This document shows positions 15,665-24,322 of a stretch of 44,177 nt of DNA, in pieces (the first letter of the stretch is position 1; every line of letters starts with the position of its first letter). The notes under the pieces are model-generated. The model ran no database searches. It saw nothing but the letters and a program-made list of their open reading frames with translations, and had not been told where the DNA came from. Source of the DNA: Firmicutes bacterium UBA3553 (lineage in GTDB: Bacteria > Bacillota > Clostridia > Tissierellales > Sedimentibacteraceae); assembly GCA_002381185.1 (NCBI GenBank), contig DFOA01000047.1:13438-57614 (forward strand), given 5' to 3'. The position numbers were made by a program, and so were the translations under genes.

Positions 15665-17068
15665 ATGATTAAATCGTTATTAAGAGTATTGCTTAACATT
15701 TTTTTATACCCGTTTAAATTTGTTTTAAGATTGATTATAAAGCTGCTAAAAAGGCTTAAATTTTCTATTGCCTTTAAAATCTCCACATCGTATTTATTGA
15801 TTTATGTCATAATTATATTAATAGTTGCATTTACCACATCAGCAGGATATTTAATATTTGAGTTTGAAAAATTTGAAAATGAAACAATAATTGAAGATGT
15901 TGAAAAAATTGTTCAGGAGTTTCCTAATTTCGTCATTAAAGAAGATAAACACAAAATCAACTCTGTTGAAGTGTATGACGAAAGTTTAAACTCGGTCTAT
16001 CCTTTGAACAATCAAAAGAGATACTCTGACAATATAATTGTAATTATAGAAAAATTAATTTATAATAAAGAATATATATATTCAACAAGCTTCTATCATG
16101 GTAATTCTCAATATTACATGAATATAAGCTATGATGCGAAAGCGATAATCAATGACGCGGTAAGAATTTCTTTCATGGTAATGGTATCGGGAGCTATCGG
16201 TCTTTTAATCTTCATCCCTATTGTATCAAGGACCAGCTACAGAATGATTGGCCCTATTAAAAACATGACTGAAATAACAAAGACCATTACAGTCAACAAC
16301 ATTAACACAAGATTAGATATCAAGGGAACCCAGGATGAATTAAAGGAACTGTCCCAGACTTTCAATGAGATGATGGACAGAATTGAGGAAGGATACAAGA
16401 CTCAGCAGCAATTTGTTTCGGATGCATCCCATGAATTGAGAACTCCGATAGCTGTAATTAAAGGCTATGTTAATATGCTTGACAGATGGGGAAAAGATGA
16501 CAGGGCAGTATTGGAAGAATCTATTGCTGCCATAAAAAATGAAACAGAAAATATGCAGGATTTGATTGAAAAGCTTTTATTCATTGCAAGAAGCGACAAG
16601 AGTACATTAATATATACAAAAGAAGATTTTAAAATCAGCTCAATATTAAAAGAAATCGAAAAAGAAACAAAAATGATAGACTCCAAGCACAGGCTGTATT
16701 TTTATTTTTATGACGATGCCAATATTTATGCTGATAAAAACAGAATAAAGCAGGCAATAAGAATTCTTATTGACAATGCCATAAAGTTTACGCCTCAGGA
16801 CGGTTACATTATGGTATCGGGATTCATTCAGGATGACTACTATGTTATAAAGGTTGAAGATACGGGAATAGGTATCGAGAAGAAGGATTTAGAGAAGATA
16901 TTTGAGAGACTGTACAGGGCAGAGCAATCGAGAAGTAAGGAAATAGGAGGACACGGTCTAGGGCTTTCAATTGCTAAAATCATAGTACTTGGTCACAAAG
17001 GAAAAATCAAGGTAAAAAGCACGGTGGGAAAGGGTTCTGAATTCTCTGTAATGCTTCCTTATATTTAA
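15665..17068 (+). CDS. Sensor histidine kinase
   Basis: 467 aa membrane kinase. TM1 (about 40-67) and TM2 (about 165-188) enclose an extracytoplasmic sensor of about 100 residues. A HAMP domain follows (about 190-242), then the H-box SDASHELRTPIAVIKGY with His256, then the HATPase with N-box (LIDNAIKFTPQ), G1 DTGIGIEKKD and G2 GGHGLGLSIAKII. It phosphorylates the regulator encoded 8 bp upstream. An unusual basic, partly hydrophobic N-terminal stretch of about 36 residues precedes TM1. The start at ATG 15665 follows AAAGGACATT. Confidence 0.95.
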   Translation: MIKSLLRVLLNIFLYPFKFVLRLIIKLLKRLKFSIAFKISTSYLLIYVIIILIVAFTTSAGYLIFEFEKFENETIIEDVEKIVQEFPNFVIKEDKHKINSVEVYDESLNSVYPLNNQKRYSDNIIVIIEKLIYNKEYIYSTSFYHGNSQYYMNISYDAKAIINDAVRISFMVMVSGAIGLLIFIPIVSRTSYRMIGPIKNMTEITKTITVNNINTRLDIKGTQDELKELSQTFNEMMDRIEEGYKTQQQFVSDASHELRTPIAVIKGYVNMLDRWGKDDRAVLEESIAAIKNETENMQDLIEKLLFIARSDKSTLIYTKEDFKISSILKEIEKETKMIDSKHRLYFYFYDDANIYADKNRIKQAIRILIDNAIKFTPQDGYIMVSGFIQDDYYVIKVEDTGIGIEKKDLEKIFERLYRAEQSRSKEIGGHGLGLSIAKIIVLGHKGKIKVKSTVGKGSEFSVMLPYI

Positions 17069-17191
17069 AAAAATAATAAACGCGAAAATAAAATAATAAT
17101 CGACAAATAACAACAAAAGAAGTCAAGGAAAAATCCTTATATAAATTGTATAATAGCTTGTACATAATTTATCAGAAAGGATTTGAGAAAA

Positions 17192-17497
17192 GTGAATTTA
17201 GAATTTATTGAATCTGGACAAGTCTTAACAATCAGACTCAAGGGAGAATTGGACCATCACAGCGCAGATGAGTCAAGAGTATTGATTGATGAAAAAATTA
17301 ATGAAGGTAAATTTAATAAAATGGTTATAGATTTTAAAAACCTCGATTTCATTGACAGCTCAGGCATAGGTTTTATAATCGGTCGTTACAAGGTAATAAG
17401 AAAAAGAAACGGAGTAATTGAAATTATTAATGCCGGTAAGAAGGTAAGGAAAATTCTTGATATGAGCGGCATAGGAAAAATAATTGAAATTAAATAG
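17192..17497 (+). CDS. spoIIAA: Anti-sigma F factor antagonist SpoIIAA
   Basis: 101-aa STAS-domain protein. Unphosphorylated SpoIIAA binds SpoIIAB and frees sigma F in the forespore; SpoIIAB phosphorylates it on the Ser of the DSSG motif, seen here in FIDSSGIGFIIGRYK. GELDHHSA near residue 20 is typical. GTG 17192 is preferred because the AAAGGA site is about 10 nt upstream; TTG 17183 is only 1-2 nt from it. It starts an operon with spoIIAB 9 bp downstream. An AGGAAAA element at 17126-17132 before a TATAAT (17149-17154) resembles sigma-H control, at low confidence. Confidence 0.93.
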   Translation: MNLEFIESGQVLTIRLKGELDHHSADESRVLIDEKINEGKFNKMVIDFKNLDFIDSSGIGFIIGRYKVIRKRNGVIEIINAGKKVRKILDMSGIGKIIEIK

Positions 17498-17506
17498 GGG
17501 GATAAA

Positions 17507-17932
17507 ATGCAAAATAATTATGTAATATTTAAAATACCAAGCTTATCAATAAATGAATCATTTGCCAGATCTGCAGTCGCTGCATTCTGTTCCATTTTAA
17601 ATCCTACTATCGGTGAAATAAATGATATAAAGACTGCTGTGTCGGAAGCTGTTACAAATGCAGTTATTCATGGTTACGAAGATACTGTCGGAGAAATAGA
17701 AATATCATGCAGAATCAAGGGGCAGACCGTTGAAGTAATAGTTGAAGATTTTGGCTGCGGAATATTGGATGTAGAGAAAGCCAAAGAACCGTTATACACA
17801 ACAAAGCCGGAATTGGAACGCTCAGGAATGGGTTTTGCCGTTATGGAATCATATATGGATGAAGTTGTGGTATTATCAGAAAAGGATGTTGGAACAAAAG
17901 TTATAATGCGAAAAAAAATCAGTGACAGATAA
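17507..17932 (+). CDS. spoIIAB: Anti-sigma F factor SpoIIAB
   Basis: 141-aa GHKL-family serine kinase and anti-sigma factor that holds sigma F inactive in the predivisional cell. Seen: N-box SEAVTNAVIHGYED, G1 EDFGCGI, G2 SGMGFAVMESYMDEVVV. The length is normal. GGGG ahead of ATG 17507 serves as ribosome binding site. In Bacillus and most Clostridia sigF follows directly; here a terminator comes about 100 nt after the stop and no sigma factor gene is present in the window. The partner must be encoded elsewhere. Confidence 0.95.
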   Translation: MQNNYVIFKIPSLSINESFARSAVAAFCSILNPTIGEINDIKTAVSEAVTNAVIHGYEDTVGEIEISCRIKGQTVEVIVEDFGCGILDVEKAKEPLYTTKPELERSGMGFAVMESYMDEVVVLSEKDVGTKVIMRKKISDR

Positions 17933-18033
17933 ATAATAAAATAAAAGTTGATTATGGTTTTACAGATTGAAATTACAAATATTAAATGCGCTCATAAGCA
18001 ATAAATCAGTGATAAAATTTAACATTAAATATT

Positions 18034-18060
18034 AAAAAAGGCACTTATAGTGCTTTTTTT
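18034..18060 (+). terminator. Terminator after spoIIAB
   Basis: AAAAAAGGCACT and AGTGCTTTTTTT form a stem with a TAT loop and a T-run. It ends the spoIIAA-AB transcript where sigF would be expected. Confidence 0.85.
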
Positions 18061-18108
18061 TAGTATTCAAAATTATTTTTTGTAAATAATACTTATGAGG
18101 TGATTTAT

Positions 18109-18231
18109 ATGAAAAAAAAGATTTTTTTATTAGTTATAATATTATTTATTAGCTTCACAGCTATATATTTTGGCAGCAGCATGGAAAACAGATCTTTGAA
18201 AAAAATACCTGAAAGTGCAGTATTGTTGTAG
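18109..18231 (+). CDS. 40-aa secreted or membrane microprotein upstream of spoVAC
   Basis: Forty codons with a strong site, GAGGTG, 6 nt before ATG 18109. The product is a Lys-rich start (MKKKIFLL), a hydrophobic helix to about residue 22, and a short polar tail ENRSLKKIPESAVLL. Its stop codon abuts the GGAGGG of spoVAC, so the two genes are translationally coupled. The element GTATT (18063-18067), 17 bp, AATAATA (18085-18091) could be a sigma-G promoter, which would make this the first gene of the spoVA operon. No family recognised. Confidence 0.6.
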   Translation: MKKKIFLLVIILFISFTAIYFGSSMENRSLKKIPESAVLL

Positions 18232-18240
18232 GAGGGATAA

Positions 18241-18681
18241 ATGAAGTACGATAAAAACAGCTATAAGCAAGTAGTCGACGAATATACGCCAAAAAATAAA
18301 ATGCTGAAAAATTGTGTATGGGCATTTATATTCGGAGGGGCTATTTGCTTATTAGGTGAAATAATTAAAAATGTATTTATGTCAGGGTTCAACGTAGCCG
18401 AAAAAGATGCGGGACCCATGAGCTCAGTGGTGCTTGTAGCTTTAAGCGCACTCCTGACAGGATTAGGATGGTATGACAAATTAGGAAAAATAGGCGGAGC
18501 CGGAACAGTTGTTCCCATAACAGGTTTTGCAAACTCAGTTGTATCACCAGCTCTTGAATATAAAAGAGAAGGATTTATTTTAGGTACAGCTGCCAATATC
18601 TTTAAGCTGGCAGGTCCTGTATTGGTATTCGGATATTTTTCAGCGTTTATCGTAGGAGTATTAAGCCTCCTGTTCAGTTGA
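18241..18681 (+). CDS. spoVAC: Stage V sporulation protein AC
   Basis: 146-aa membrane protein of the SpoVA channel that moves Ca-dipicolinate into the forespore and out at germination; SpoVAC acts as a mechanosensitive channel in B. subtilis. Start YKQVVDEYTPKNKMLKNC; hydrophobic segments at about 25-45, 58-78 and 118-145, with the conserved GGAGTVVPITGFANSV loop typical of SpoVAC/AE. The ribosome binding site is GGAGGG. It overlaps the in-frame upstream extension of spoVAD but not its real start. Confidence 0.95.
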   Translation: MKYDKNSYKQVVDEYTPKNKMLKNCVWAFIFGGAICLLGEIIKNVFMSGFNVAEKDAGPMSSVVLVALSALLTGLGWYDKLGKIGGAGTVVPITGFANSVVSPALEYKREGFILGTAANIFKLAGPVLVFGYFSAFIVGVLSLLFS

Positions 18682-18710
18682 TAAATTTTAATTTCAAGGA
18701 GGATTTAAGT

Positions 18711-19706
18711 TTGAAAAAAATAGGTAAACAAACATTTAGTATAAAGGATAATGTATTTGTAAGAGACACGTTTACAATTGTAGGCAAAAAAGAAGGTGAG
18801 GGTCCTCTCGGTGACAAATTCGACATGATTGTGGACGATGATTTGTGGGGAGAAGATTCCTGGGAAAAATGTGAATTGAAGTTTCAAAAGGAAGCAGTTA
18901 AGCATTTAATGGATAAGAATAATTTAGCGCAAAAAGACATTGACCTTTTGATTTCAGGAGACTTATTAAACCAAATAACATCATCATCTTTTGCTGCAAG
19001 AGATCTGCAGCTCCCTTATGTCGGAGTATACGGAGCGTGCTCTACAATGGCTTTAACTATGGGATTAGGTTCACTTCTTATTGACGGAGGTTTTGCCAAT
19101 AACATTATATGTGTAACTTCAAGTCATTTTTGCAGTGCGGAAAGACAGTACAGACTTCCACTCGAAATGGGAGGACAGAGACACATGTCGGCCCAATGGA
19201 CTGTTACAGGTACTGCTGCGGTATGGCTGTCAAATGGAGGAAGCGGACCCAGAATCAAAAATGTGACATTTGGAAAGATTCAGGATTTAGGCGTGAAGGA
19301 TGCCAACAACATGGGAGCTGCCATGGCACCTGCGGCGTATGATTCATTAAGACAGCATTTGGAAGATACGGGAGTCGATTATGATTTAATAGTTACAGGA
19401 GACTTGGGAACTGTGGGCAAATCAATTGTAAATAAAATGTTTAATGAAGATAAAAAGAGTATTGAAAAGAAATATGATGACTGCGGCACAATAATTTTTG
19501 ATATAGAAAAACAGGATGTTCATGCGGGCGGCAGCGGCTGTGGTTGCTCTGCAACTGTATTCGGAGCATTTTTATATAAAAAGCTTTTGAATAAGGAAAT
19601 AAATAAACTTTTATTTACGTCTACGGGAGCGCTTCATTCTCCGACAGCTACTTTGCAGGGAGAAAGCATACCGGGCATTGCTCATTGTGTCGGAATTGAA
19701 ATGTGA
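18711..19706 (+). CDS. spoVAD: Stage V sporulation protein AD
   Basis: 331-aa thiolase-fold protein that binds dipicolinic acid as part of the SpoVA complex. Typical parts are DDLWGEDSWEKCE, the thiolase-like YVGVYGACSTM with Cys, and the Gly-rich HAGGSGCGCSATVFG near the end, then STGALHSPTATLQGESIPGI. TTG 18711 is chosen because AAGGAGG lies 8 nt upstream; the upstream TTG 18678 would place that site inside the gene. It is followed 9 bp later by spoVAE. Confidence 0.96.
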   Translation: MKKIGKQTFSIKDNVFVRDTFTIVGKKEGEGPLGDKFDMIVDDDLWGEDSWEKCELKFQKEAVKHLMDKNNLAQKDIDLLISGDLLNQITSSSFAARDLQLPYVGVYGACSTMALTMGLGSLLIDGGFANNIICVTSSHFCSAERQYRLPLEMGGQRHMSAQWTVTGTAAVWLSNGGSGPRIKNVTFGKIQDLGVKDANNMGAAMAPAAYDSLRQHLEDTGVDYDLIVTGDLGTVGKSIVNKMFNEDKKSIEKKYDDCGTIIFDIEKQDVHAGGSGCGCSATVFGAFLYKKLLNKEINKLLFTSTGALHSPTATLQGESIPGIAHCVGIEM

Positions 19707-19715
19707 GGAGAAAAT

Positions 19716-20072
19716 ATGAATTATGTAATGAGTTTTATAGTTGGAGGCATTATATGTGTAATAGGCCAGATAATAATTGACACCTTTAAAAAGAATAATG
19801 CTTACTTGCTGGTTTTATTGGTGGTAGCGGGAACATTTCTCGGTTACTTCGGCCTATATGACAAGATTATTGAAATAGGATATTCAGGTGCTACAGTGCC
19901 TCTATTAGGTTTTGGCCATACTCTTGCTGAGGGTGCTGTAGAGGAAGCAGCATCAAAAGGGTTTATCGGAGCGCTTAGCGGAGGCATTGTAAAAACAGCT
20001 CCGGGAGTTGCAGCAGCACTGTTGTTCGGTTACATAGTAGCAGTGATATTTAATCCAAAAGGAAATAAATAA
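19716..20072 (+). CDS. spoVAE: Stage V sporulation protein AE (AEb type)
   Basis: 118-aa integral membrane protein, the third SpoVA subunit, related to SpoVAC (GYSGATVPLLGFGHTLAEGA, and a closing GIVKTAPGVAAALLFGYIVAV). Three to four hydrophobic helices. GAGGAG lies 7 nt before ATG. It is the last gene of the spoVAC-AD-AE operon; spoVAA, AB, AEa and AF are not here, which is usual in Clostridia. A terminator follows within 15 bp. Confidence 0.95.
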   Translation: MNYVMSFIVGGIICVIGQIIIDTFKKNNAYLLVLLVVAGTFLGYFGLYDKIIEIGYSGATVPLLGFGHTLAEGAVEEAASKGFIGALSGGIVKTAPGVAAALLFGYIVAVIFNPKGNK

Positions 20073-20081
20073 TAAAATATA

Positions 20082-20112
20082 AAAAGAGTTTAGACGTCTT
20101 CTAAACTCTTTT
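20082..20112. terminator. Bidirectional terminator between spoVAE and PBP gene
   Basis: AAAAGAGTTTAGA (20082-20094) and TCTAAACTCTTTT (20100-20112) form a perfect 13-bp stem with a 5-nt loop, with A- and T-runs on both sides of the convergent genes. Confidence 0.88.
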
Positions 20113-20124
20113 ATTGTTAATAGA

Positions 20125-23100
20125 TTAATTTTCAATGGACTCAATGATGTCATCCAGGGCAGAACCTGAATTATTGTTTCCGCCGCCGTTTCCGTTATTG
20201 TTGTTATTTCCATTTCCATTATTATTGTTATTTCCGTTTCCGTTATTGCCGTTACCGTTACCTGTGTTATCAATTATGTTATTGATGATATCCTCCAGAG
20301 AATCACCGTCTTCATTATTTCCATTTTCGTTTCCATTTTCCTGGCCGTCAGGATTCTGTCCGCCGTCGACCCACTGGTCATAATGCCATTTTGTATGGTA
20401 TGTGCATGTCTTGGTGGGTACCTGGTACTGATAATCAGCTGTCAGAAGTCCGCTGAATGCCAGATTTGCAACAGGAACACCAAGGACGCTTGATACCTGG
20501 CCGTTTCCATCAAATTCGACCTGACCCACATAAATTTGCTTAAGCTCTTCTAAAGAAAATGTGACTTTGTCTTCAAGAACCTGCTGATAAAGCTTTTTAG
20601 CCTCATAGTTGTCAGATTTCAATTCAGGATCATAAAGTGGATCTCTTTTGATAAATACTCTTTCTTCGATTAAATTGCCAGGGCAGAAAGGTGATTTCAG
20701 CATGTTGGATGCTGTACAAACCTCTACTTTAACGTGTACATCACATGTTTCCGTAGGCTGAGTTCCCGGCACAAAGTATTCTGTTATAACCTGGCTTCCT
20801 CTTTGGTCATGGGTGCATAACTCTGTAGGCAATTTGCCTGACTGGCTGCAAACCTGTACAGGAATTAAATTAGGATTTCGTTCAATCTTTGCGGGAGACA
20901 GTCCCTGATGTATAGGAGTCATAATCGCACTCCACAATCTTGCGTTAGATCCGCTGTCAATAGATCCCGAGAGCTTCATTTGAACATTATCATTTCCTAC
21001 CCATATACCGCCTACATAGTACGGAGAAAAACCTACAAACCAGAAATCTCCGCTTGACTGTGTGGTACCTGTCTTACCTGCAACCTCGATTCCCATTTCG
21101 GCAGGCAGCTTGGCTCTGTATGAAAGTCCTACGCTTACAGTTGTTCTTAAAATGTCTTTCATCAGTGATGCGACTTCAGGACTTACAACAACATGTGTCT
21201 CGGGGATTTTTTCCAGTATGGTTTCACCCTTGGTGTTAATTACTTTTGTATACGAAATAGGTTCAATATAGACACCATCATTTGCAATGGCTCCATATGC
21301 TGCCGTCATGCCAAGAGGAGTAAATCCCTTAGTTAATCCTCCTAATGCCAGAGAAGCTAAATTGACATCATTGTATGCCGGATTTTCAGCCGGTGAAATA
21401 AATGAGTCATTTTCTGGATTGTTGAGATCTATCAAACCTAATTTTGCCAACGAATCCATGGATACATCTGTTCCTATGGTTTCAAGCATTGTTACGGCAT
21501 TTGTGTTTATGGACTGTTCTACGGACTTGCGCAGAGTCTGCAGACCCCAGTATTTTATATCCTTGTATTCATACCAGTTTTTAGGCCATCTTTTACCGTT
21601 TTCATCGTATCTGGGAAGGTCATCAATGACATATGCAGCAGAATATCCCATATTAAGCGCAGGAAGATATACCGATAAGGGCTTGATTGTTGAACCAGGC
21701 TGTCTTGTGGCATCTGTTGCACGGTTGAATGTCTTGCTTCCCTCAATGTTTCTTCCGCCAATCATTGCCTTTATTTTTCCTGTTTTGTAATCCATAATGA
21801 CTGTTGCCGATTGAGGCTGTACCGTACCTTTTTCCTGGAAGAAGAAATATCCTTCAGGGATTCGTAATACCCCGTCGCTGCCGACAACAAACATTTCAGT
21901 GTTTTTATCTACATAATTTTTAGGGATTTTGAATGTTCCCTTTGTTCCTTTTTGTTCAAGGACCTCATAATTATTTCCTATGTTTAATGCCCCGATGTTG
22001 TGAGAAACAAAATTTAATTTTTCATCTACAGTGTAGGCATCCACAATATCTACGGATGAACCGTAAATGTCAAATTTTTTGGAATTGATTACGAGGTTTC
22101 CGCTTTCGTCAAAATGATATTCGTCGGCATTTAAATAAACACTGTTTTCTGCATCCATTATGTTGTCTTTTGCATAATATATGAGCTGACCGTTATCATT
22201 TAAAATATTCAATGCAGAATCAAGCATTCCGGTCCCTTCACCGCCGGACCATTTGAAGTATTTCCAGTTTTGAGCAAACGGATTATCTCCCGTAGGCTCG
22301 GCACCGAGGAACAATGTAGAGAAATTACTGTATGAATCTTCAAGTGATTTCTGCATGTTTACATCAATTGTAGTTGTTATTGTCAATCCTCCCCTGTAAA
22401 GATAATTTTCTGCATCTTCATAGGACATGTTCTGTGCTGACATTAAATCTTCTACCACTTTTTCCTTAACATAATCCATAGGAGTTGAAGAAATGCCCTC
22501 AACTTTTGTCTGACCTGGATTTAAAGCAACACGCATATCTTCAGCCATGGCTGCATCATATTCTTCCTGCGTGATATGGTCTAATTCAAGCATTTTGTTC
22601 AATATAACATGCTGTCTGTCAATTGCATTCTGGTTGTAAACACATGCATATTGAACAGAGCCTATGTATACGTATCCGACTATATCCTCTTCGGGTATAT
22701 CTGCTAAATCATCCAAATTATATCTGTTAAATGGTGCATAGTAGACTGTGCTCTTTGCGGCACCTGCTAACAGTGCGCTTTCTGCCAATGTAAGCTCACT
22801 TACATCTTTTGAAAAATAAGTGTGAGCTGCAGTCTGAACACCGTAAGAGCTTTGACCTAAAGGAATAGTGTTAAGGTAATTTTCTAGGATTTGATCCTTT
22901 GAAAGCTTTCTTTCTACCTGAATAGAAAGATACATTTCCTTGATTTTACGTTCCCAGGATTTTTCATTGGTTAAATACAAGTTCTTTACAAGCTGCTGTG
23001 TTATTGTGCTGGCTCCCTGAGCTGTAGGGTCGCCAACCTTAAAGTTGTGCAGCAATGAACCCATAATACGCTGGATATCTATTCCGAAATGATCTTCAAA

Positions 23101-23472
23101 ACGCTGATCTTCTATGGATATAAATGCATATCGCAAATACTTCGGAACATCACTCAATTTTATAATTTCCCTATTTTCATTAGGGTCATGAATCTGTTCT
23201 ACAACATTTCCGCTTTCATCGACTATTACAGAGCTTTCCGAAAGCGTTGTAAGTACATTCGTAGGATCTATCTCAGGTGCGCTTTTAACAATTCCGATAA
23301 CCATGCCGGCCACTGAGCCGCCAACTATTATCAAGGCTACAAATATAATGAGAAGTGTTATTCTCAATGCAACTCTTAGTTTTTTATTTCGTCTTTTTTT
23401 CTTTTTGGCCGGCTTTGAGCCGTCATTCTGGCTTTCTTTTATTTCAATATCTTTCTTATTTTCTTTTGACAT
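20125..23472 (-). CDS. Class A penicillin-binding protein (PBP1A family)
   Basis: 1115 aa, larger than usual (about 700-900). A basic cytoplasmic start (PAKKKKRRNKK) and one TM helix (about 35-63) precede the GT51 glycosyltransferase with catalytic Glu121 in SIEDQRFEDH and ASTITQQLVKNLY. The transpeptidase has RQPGSTIKP with Ser594/Lys597, SINTN and AGKTGTT. A Cys-containing C-terminal region follows. The last 85 residues are a low-complexity Asn/Gly tail with interspersed acidic segments (DSLEDIINNIIDN, SALDDIIESIEN). It polymerises and cross-links peptidoglycan. CGGAGG precedes ATG 23472. It is divergent from yunB. Confidence 0.95.
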   Translation of the reverse strand: MSKENKKDIEIKESQNDGSKPAKKKKRRNKKLRVALRITLLIIFVALIIVGGSVAGMVIGIVKSAPEIDPTNVLTTLSESSVIVDESGNVVEQIHDPNENREIIKLSDVPKYLRYAFISIEDQRFEDHFGIDIQRIMGSLLHNFKVGDPTAQGASTITQQLVKNLYLTNEKSWERKIKEMYLSIQVERKLSKDQILENYLNTIPLGQSSYGVQTAAHTYFSKDVSELTLAESALLAGAAKSTVYYAPFNRYNLDDLADIPEEDIVGYVYIGSVQYACVYNQNAIDRQHVILNKMLELDHITQEEYDAAMAEDMRVALNPGQTKVEGISSTPMDYVKEKVVEDLMSAQNMSYEDAENYLYRGGLTITTTIDVNMQKSLEDSYSNFSTLFLGAEPTGDNPFAQNWKYFKWSGGEGTGMLDSALNILNDNGQLIYYAKDNIMDAENSVYLNADEYHFDESGNLVINSKKFDIYGSSVDIVDAYTVDEKLNFVSHNIGALNIGNNYEVLEQKGTKGTFKIPKNYVDKNTEMFVVGSDGVLRIPEGYFFFQEKGTVQPQSATVIMDYKTGKIKAMIGGRNIEGSKTFNRATDATRQPGSTIKPLSVYLPALNMGYSAAYVIDDLPRYDENGKRWPKNWYEYKDIKYWGLQTLRKSVEQSINTNAVTMLETIGTDVSMDSLAKLGLIDLNNPENDSFISPAENPAYNDVNLASLALGGLTKGFTPLGMTAAYGAIANDGVYIEPISYTKVINTKGETILEKIPETHVVVSPEVASLMKDILRTTVSVGLSYRAKLPAEMGIEVAGKTGTTQSSGDFWFVGFSPYYVGGIWVGNDNVQMKLSGSIDSGSNARLWSAIMTPIHQGLSPAKIERNPNLIPVQVCSQSGKLPTELCTHDQRGSQVITEYFVPGTQPTETCDVHVKVEVCTASNMLKSPFCPGNLIEERVFIKRDPLYDPELKSDNYEAKKLYQQVLEDKVTFSLEELKQIYVGQVEFDGNGQVSSVLGVPVANLAFSGLLTADYQYQVPTKTCTYHTKWHYDQWVDGGQNPDGQENGNENGNNEDGDSLEDIINNIIDNTGNGNGNNGNGNNNNNGNGNNNNNGNGGGNNNSGSALDDIIESIEN
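20165..20275. repeat. Low-complexity Asn/Gly-coding repeat in PBP tail
   Basis: Degenerate short-period repeats such as TTATTGTTGTTATTTCC recur on the plus strand and encode (GN)n and N5 runs. Slippage-prone, so tail length may vary between strains. Confidence 0.7.
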
Positions 23473-23581
23473 ATTAACCTCCGTTAGAAATGAACTTCTA
23501 GTTAATCACAAAACAATCTAACATTGTCAAAGATTTTAAGTTCTTACATATTATATAATAGAAAGGGTGTGAAATCAATAG

Positions 23582-24226
23582 TTGAAAAAATATAAAGGAA
23601 GCTTCTTAAAATTGGTTATAATTATATTATTAGTCTTTGCATTAATTACATACTACTATATTGAAGTAAATATAAGACCTACTTTAGGTTCAATTTGTGA
23701 GATTCAGGCTAAGGTCATAGCTTCAAGAATAATTAATGAAACGGTCAGAGATGAATTAAACAGGGATTCTATCAAAGATCAAATTCTAATACCAAGTTAT
23801 GACAAACAAGGAAAAATCAACATGATACGAACGGATGCAATGATTATGAACAATATTTCAAATAATATTGCGAAAAACGTGCAGCAGAAAATAGTTAAAT
23901 TGGAGCAGCAGCAATTCACCATACCCTTATTTACCGCATTGGACAGTCAGCTTCTTGCGGGAAAGGGACCAAATCTCAATTTTTCGATTCTTCATCAGGG
24001 GAGTGTCCTGGTGGACTTCGTCACTGAATTTGAAGAATCGGGGATAAACCAGACAAGGTATAAAATATACATAACTGTTGAAGTTGACATGAGAGTCATT
24101 AGTCCGGTTACTACAAGCAGCTTAACAGTAAAAAATAATGTACTGATAGCTGAAATAGTAATTGTAGGTGAAGTGCCAGAATCCTATATGAATTTTCCTT
24201 CATTATATGAATTTCAGCAAAAATAA
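23582..24226 (+). CDS. yunB: Sporulation protein YunB family
   Basis: 214 aa. An N-terminal signal-anchor (about 10-27) is followed by an extracytoplasmic domain with YIEVNIRPTLGSICEIQAK, the pattern of YunB, a sigma-E-controlled sporulation protein of poorly known function. Conserved PLFTALDSQLLAGKGP lies mid-protein. TTG 23582 is the only plausible start near the AAAGGGTG site. CATATTAT at 23547-23554 could be a sigma-E-type -10 element. It is divergent from the PBP gene. Confidence 0.85.
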   Translation: MKKYKGSFLKLVIIILLVFALITYYYIEVNIRPTLGSICEIQAKVIASRIINETVRDELNRDSIKDQILIPSYDKQGKINMIRTDAMIMNNISNNIAKNVQQKIVKLEQQQFTIPLFTALDSQLLAGKGPNLNFSILHQGSVLVDFVTEFEESGINQTRYKIYITVEVDMRVISPVTTSSLTVKNNVLIAEIVIVGEVPESYMNFPSLYEFQQK

Positions 24227-24322
24227 ACAAAATTTATATTTATAGTATAATAAATATGTACAATATTTATAATAAATATGGTAAAATACAAAAGATAATA
24301 ATTTTAATTAACCGGAGGATAC

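Noticed and set aside
19953..20273. Antisense frame overlapping the PBP tail
   Set aside because: It is a repetitive Thr/Ile-rich product of the low-complexity DNA, with no start signals.
20165..20275. Regular repeats that could suggest a CRISPR array
   Set aside because: They have a very short, degenerate period and lie in frame inside the PBP gene, coding for Asn and Gly; there are no spacers.
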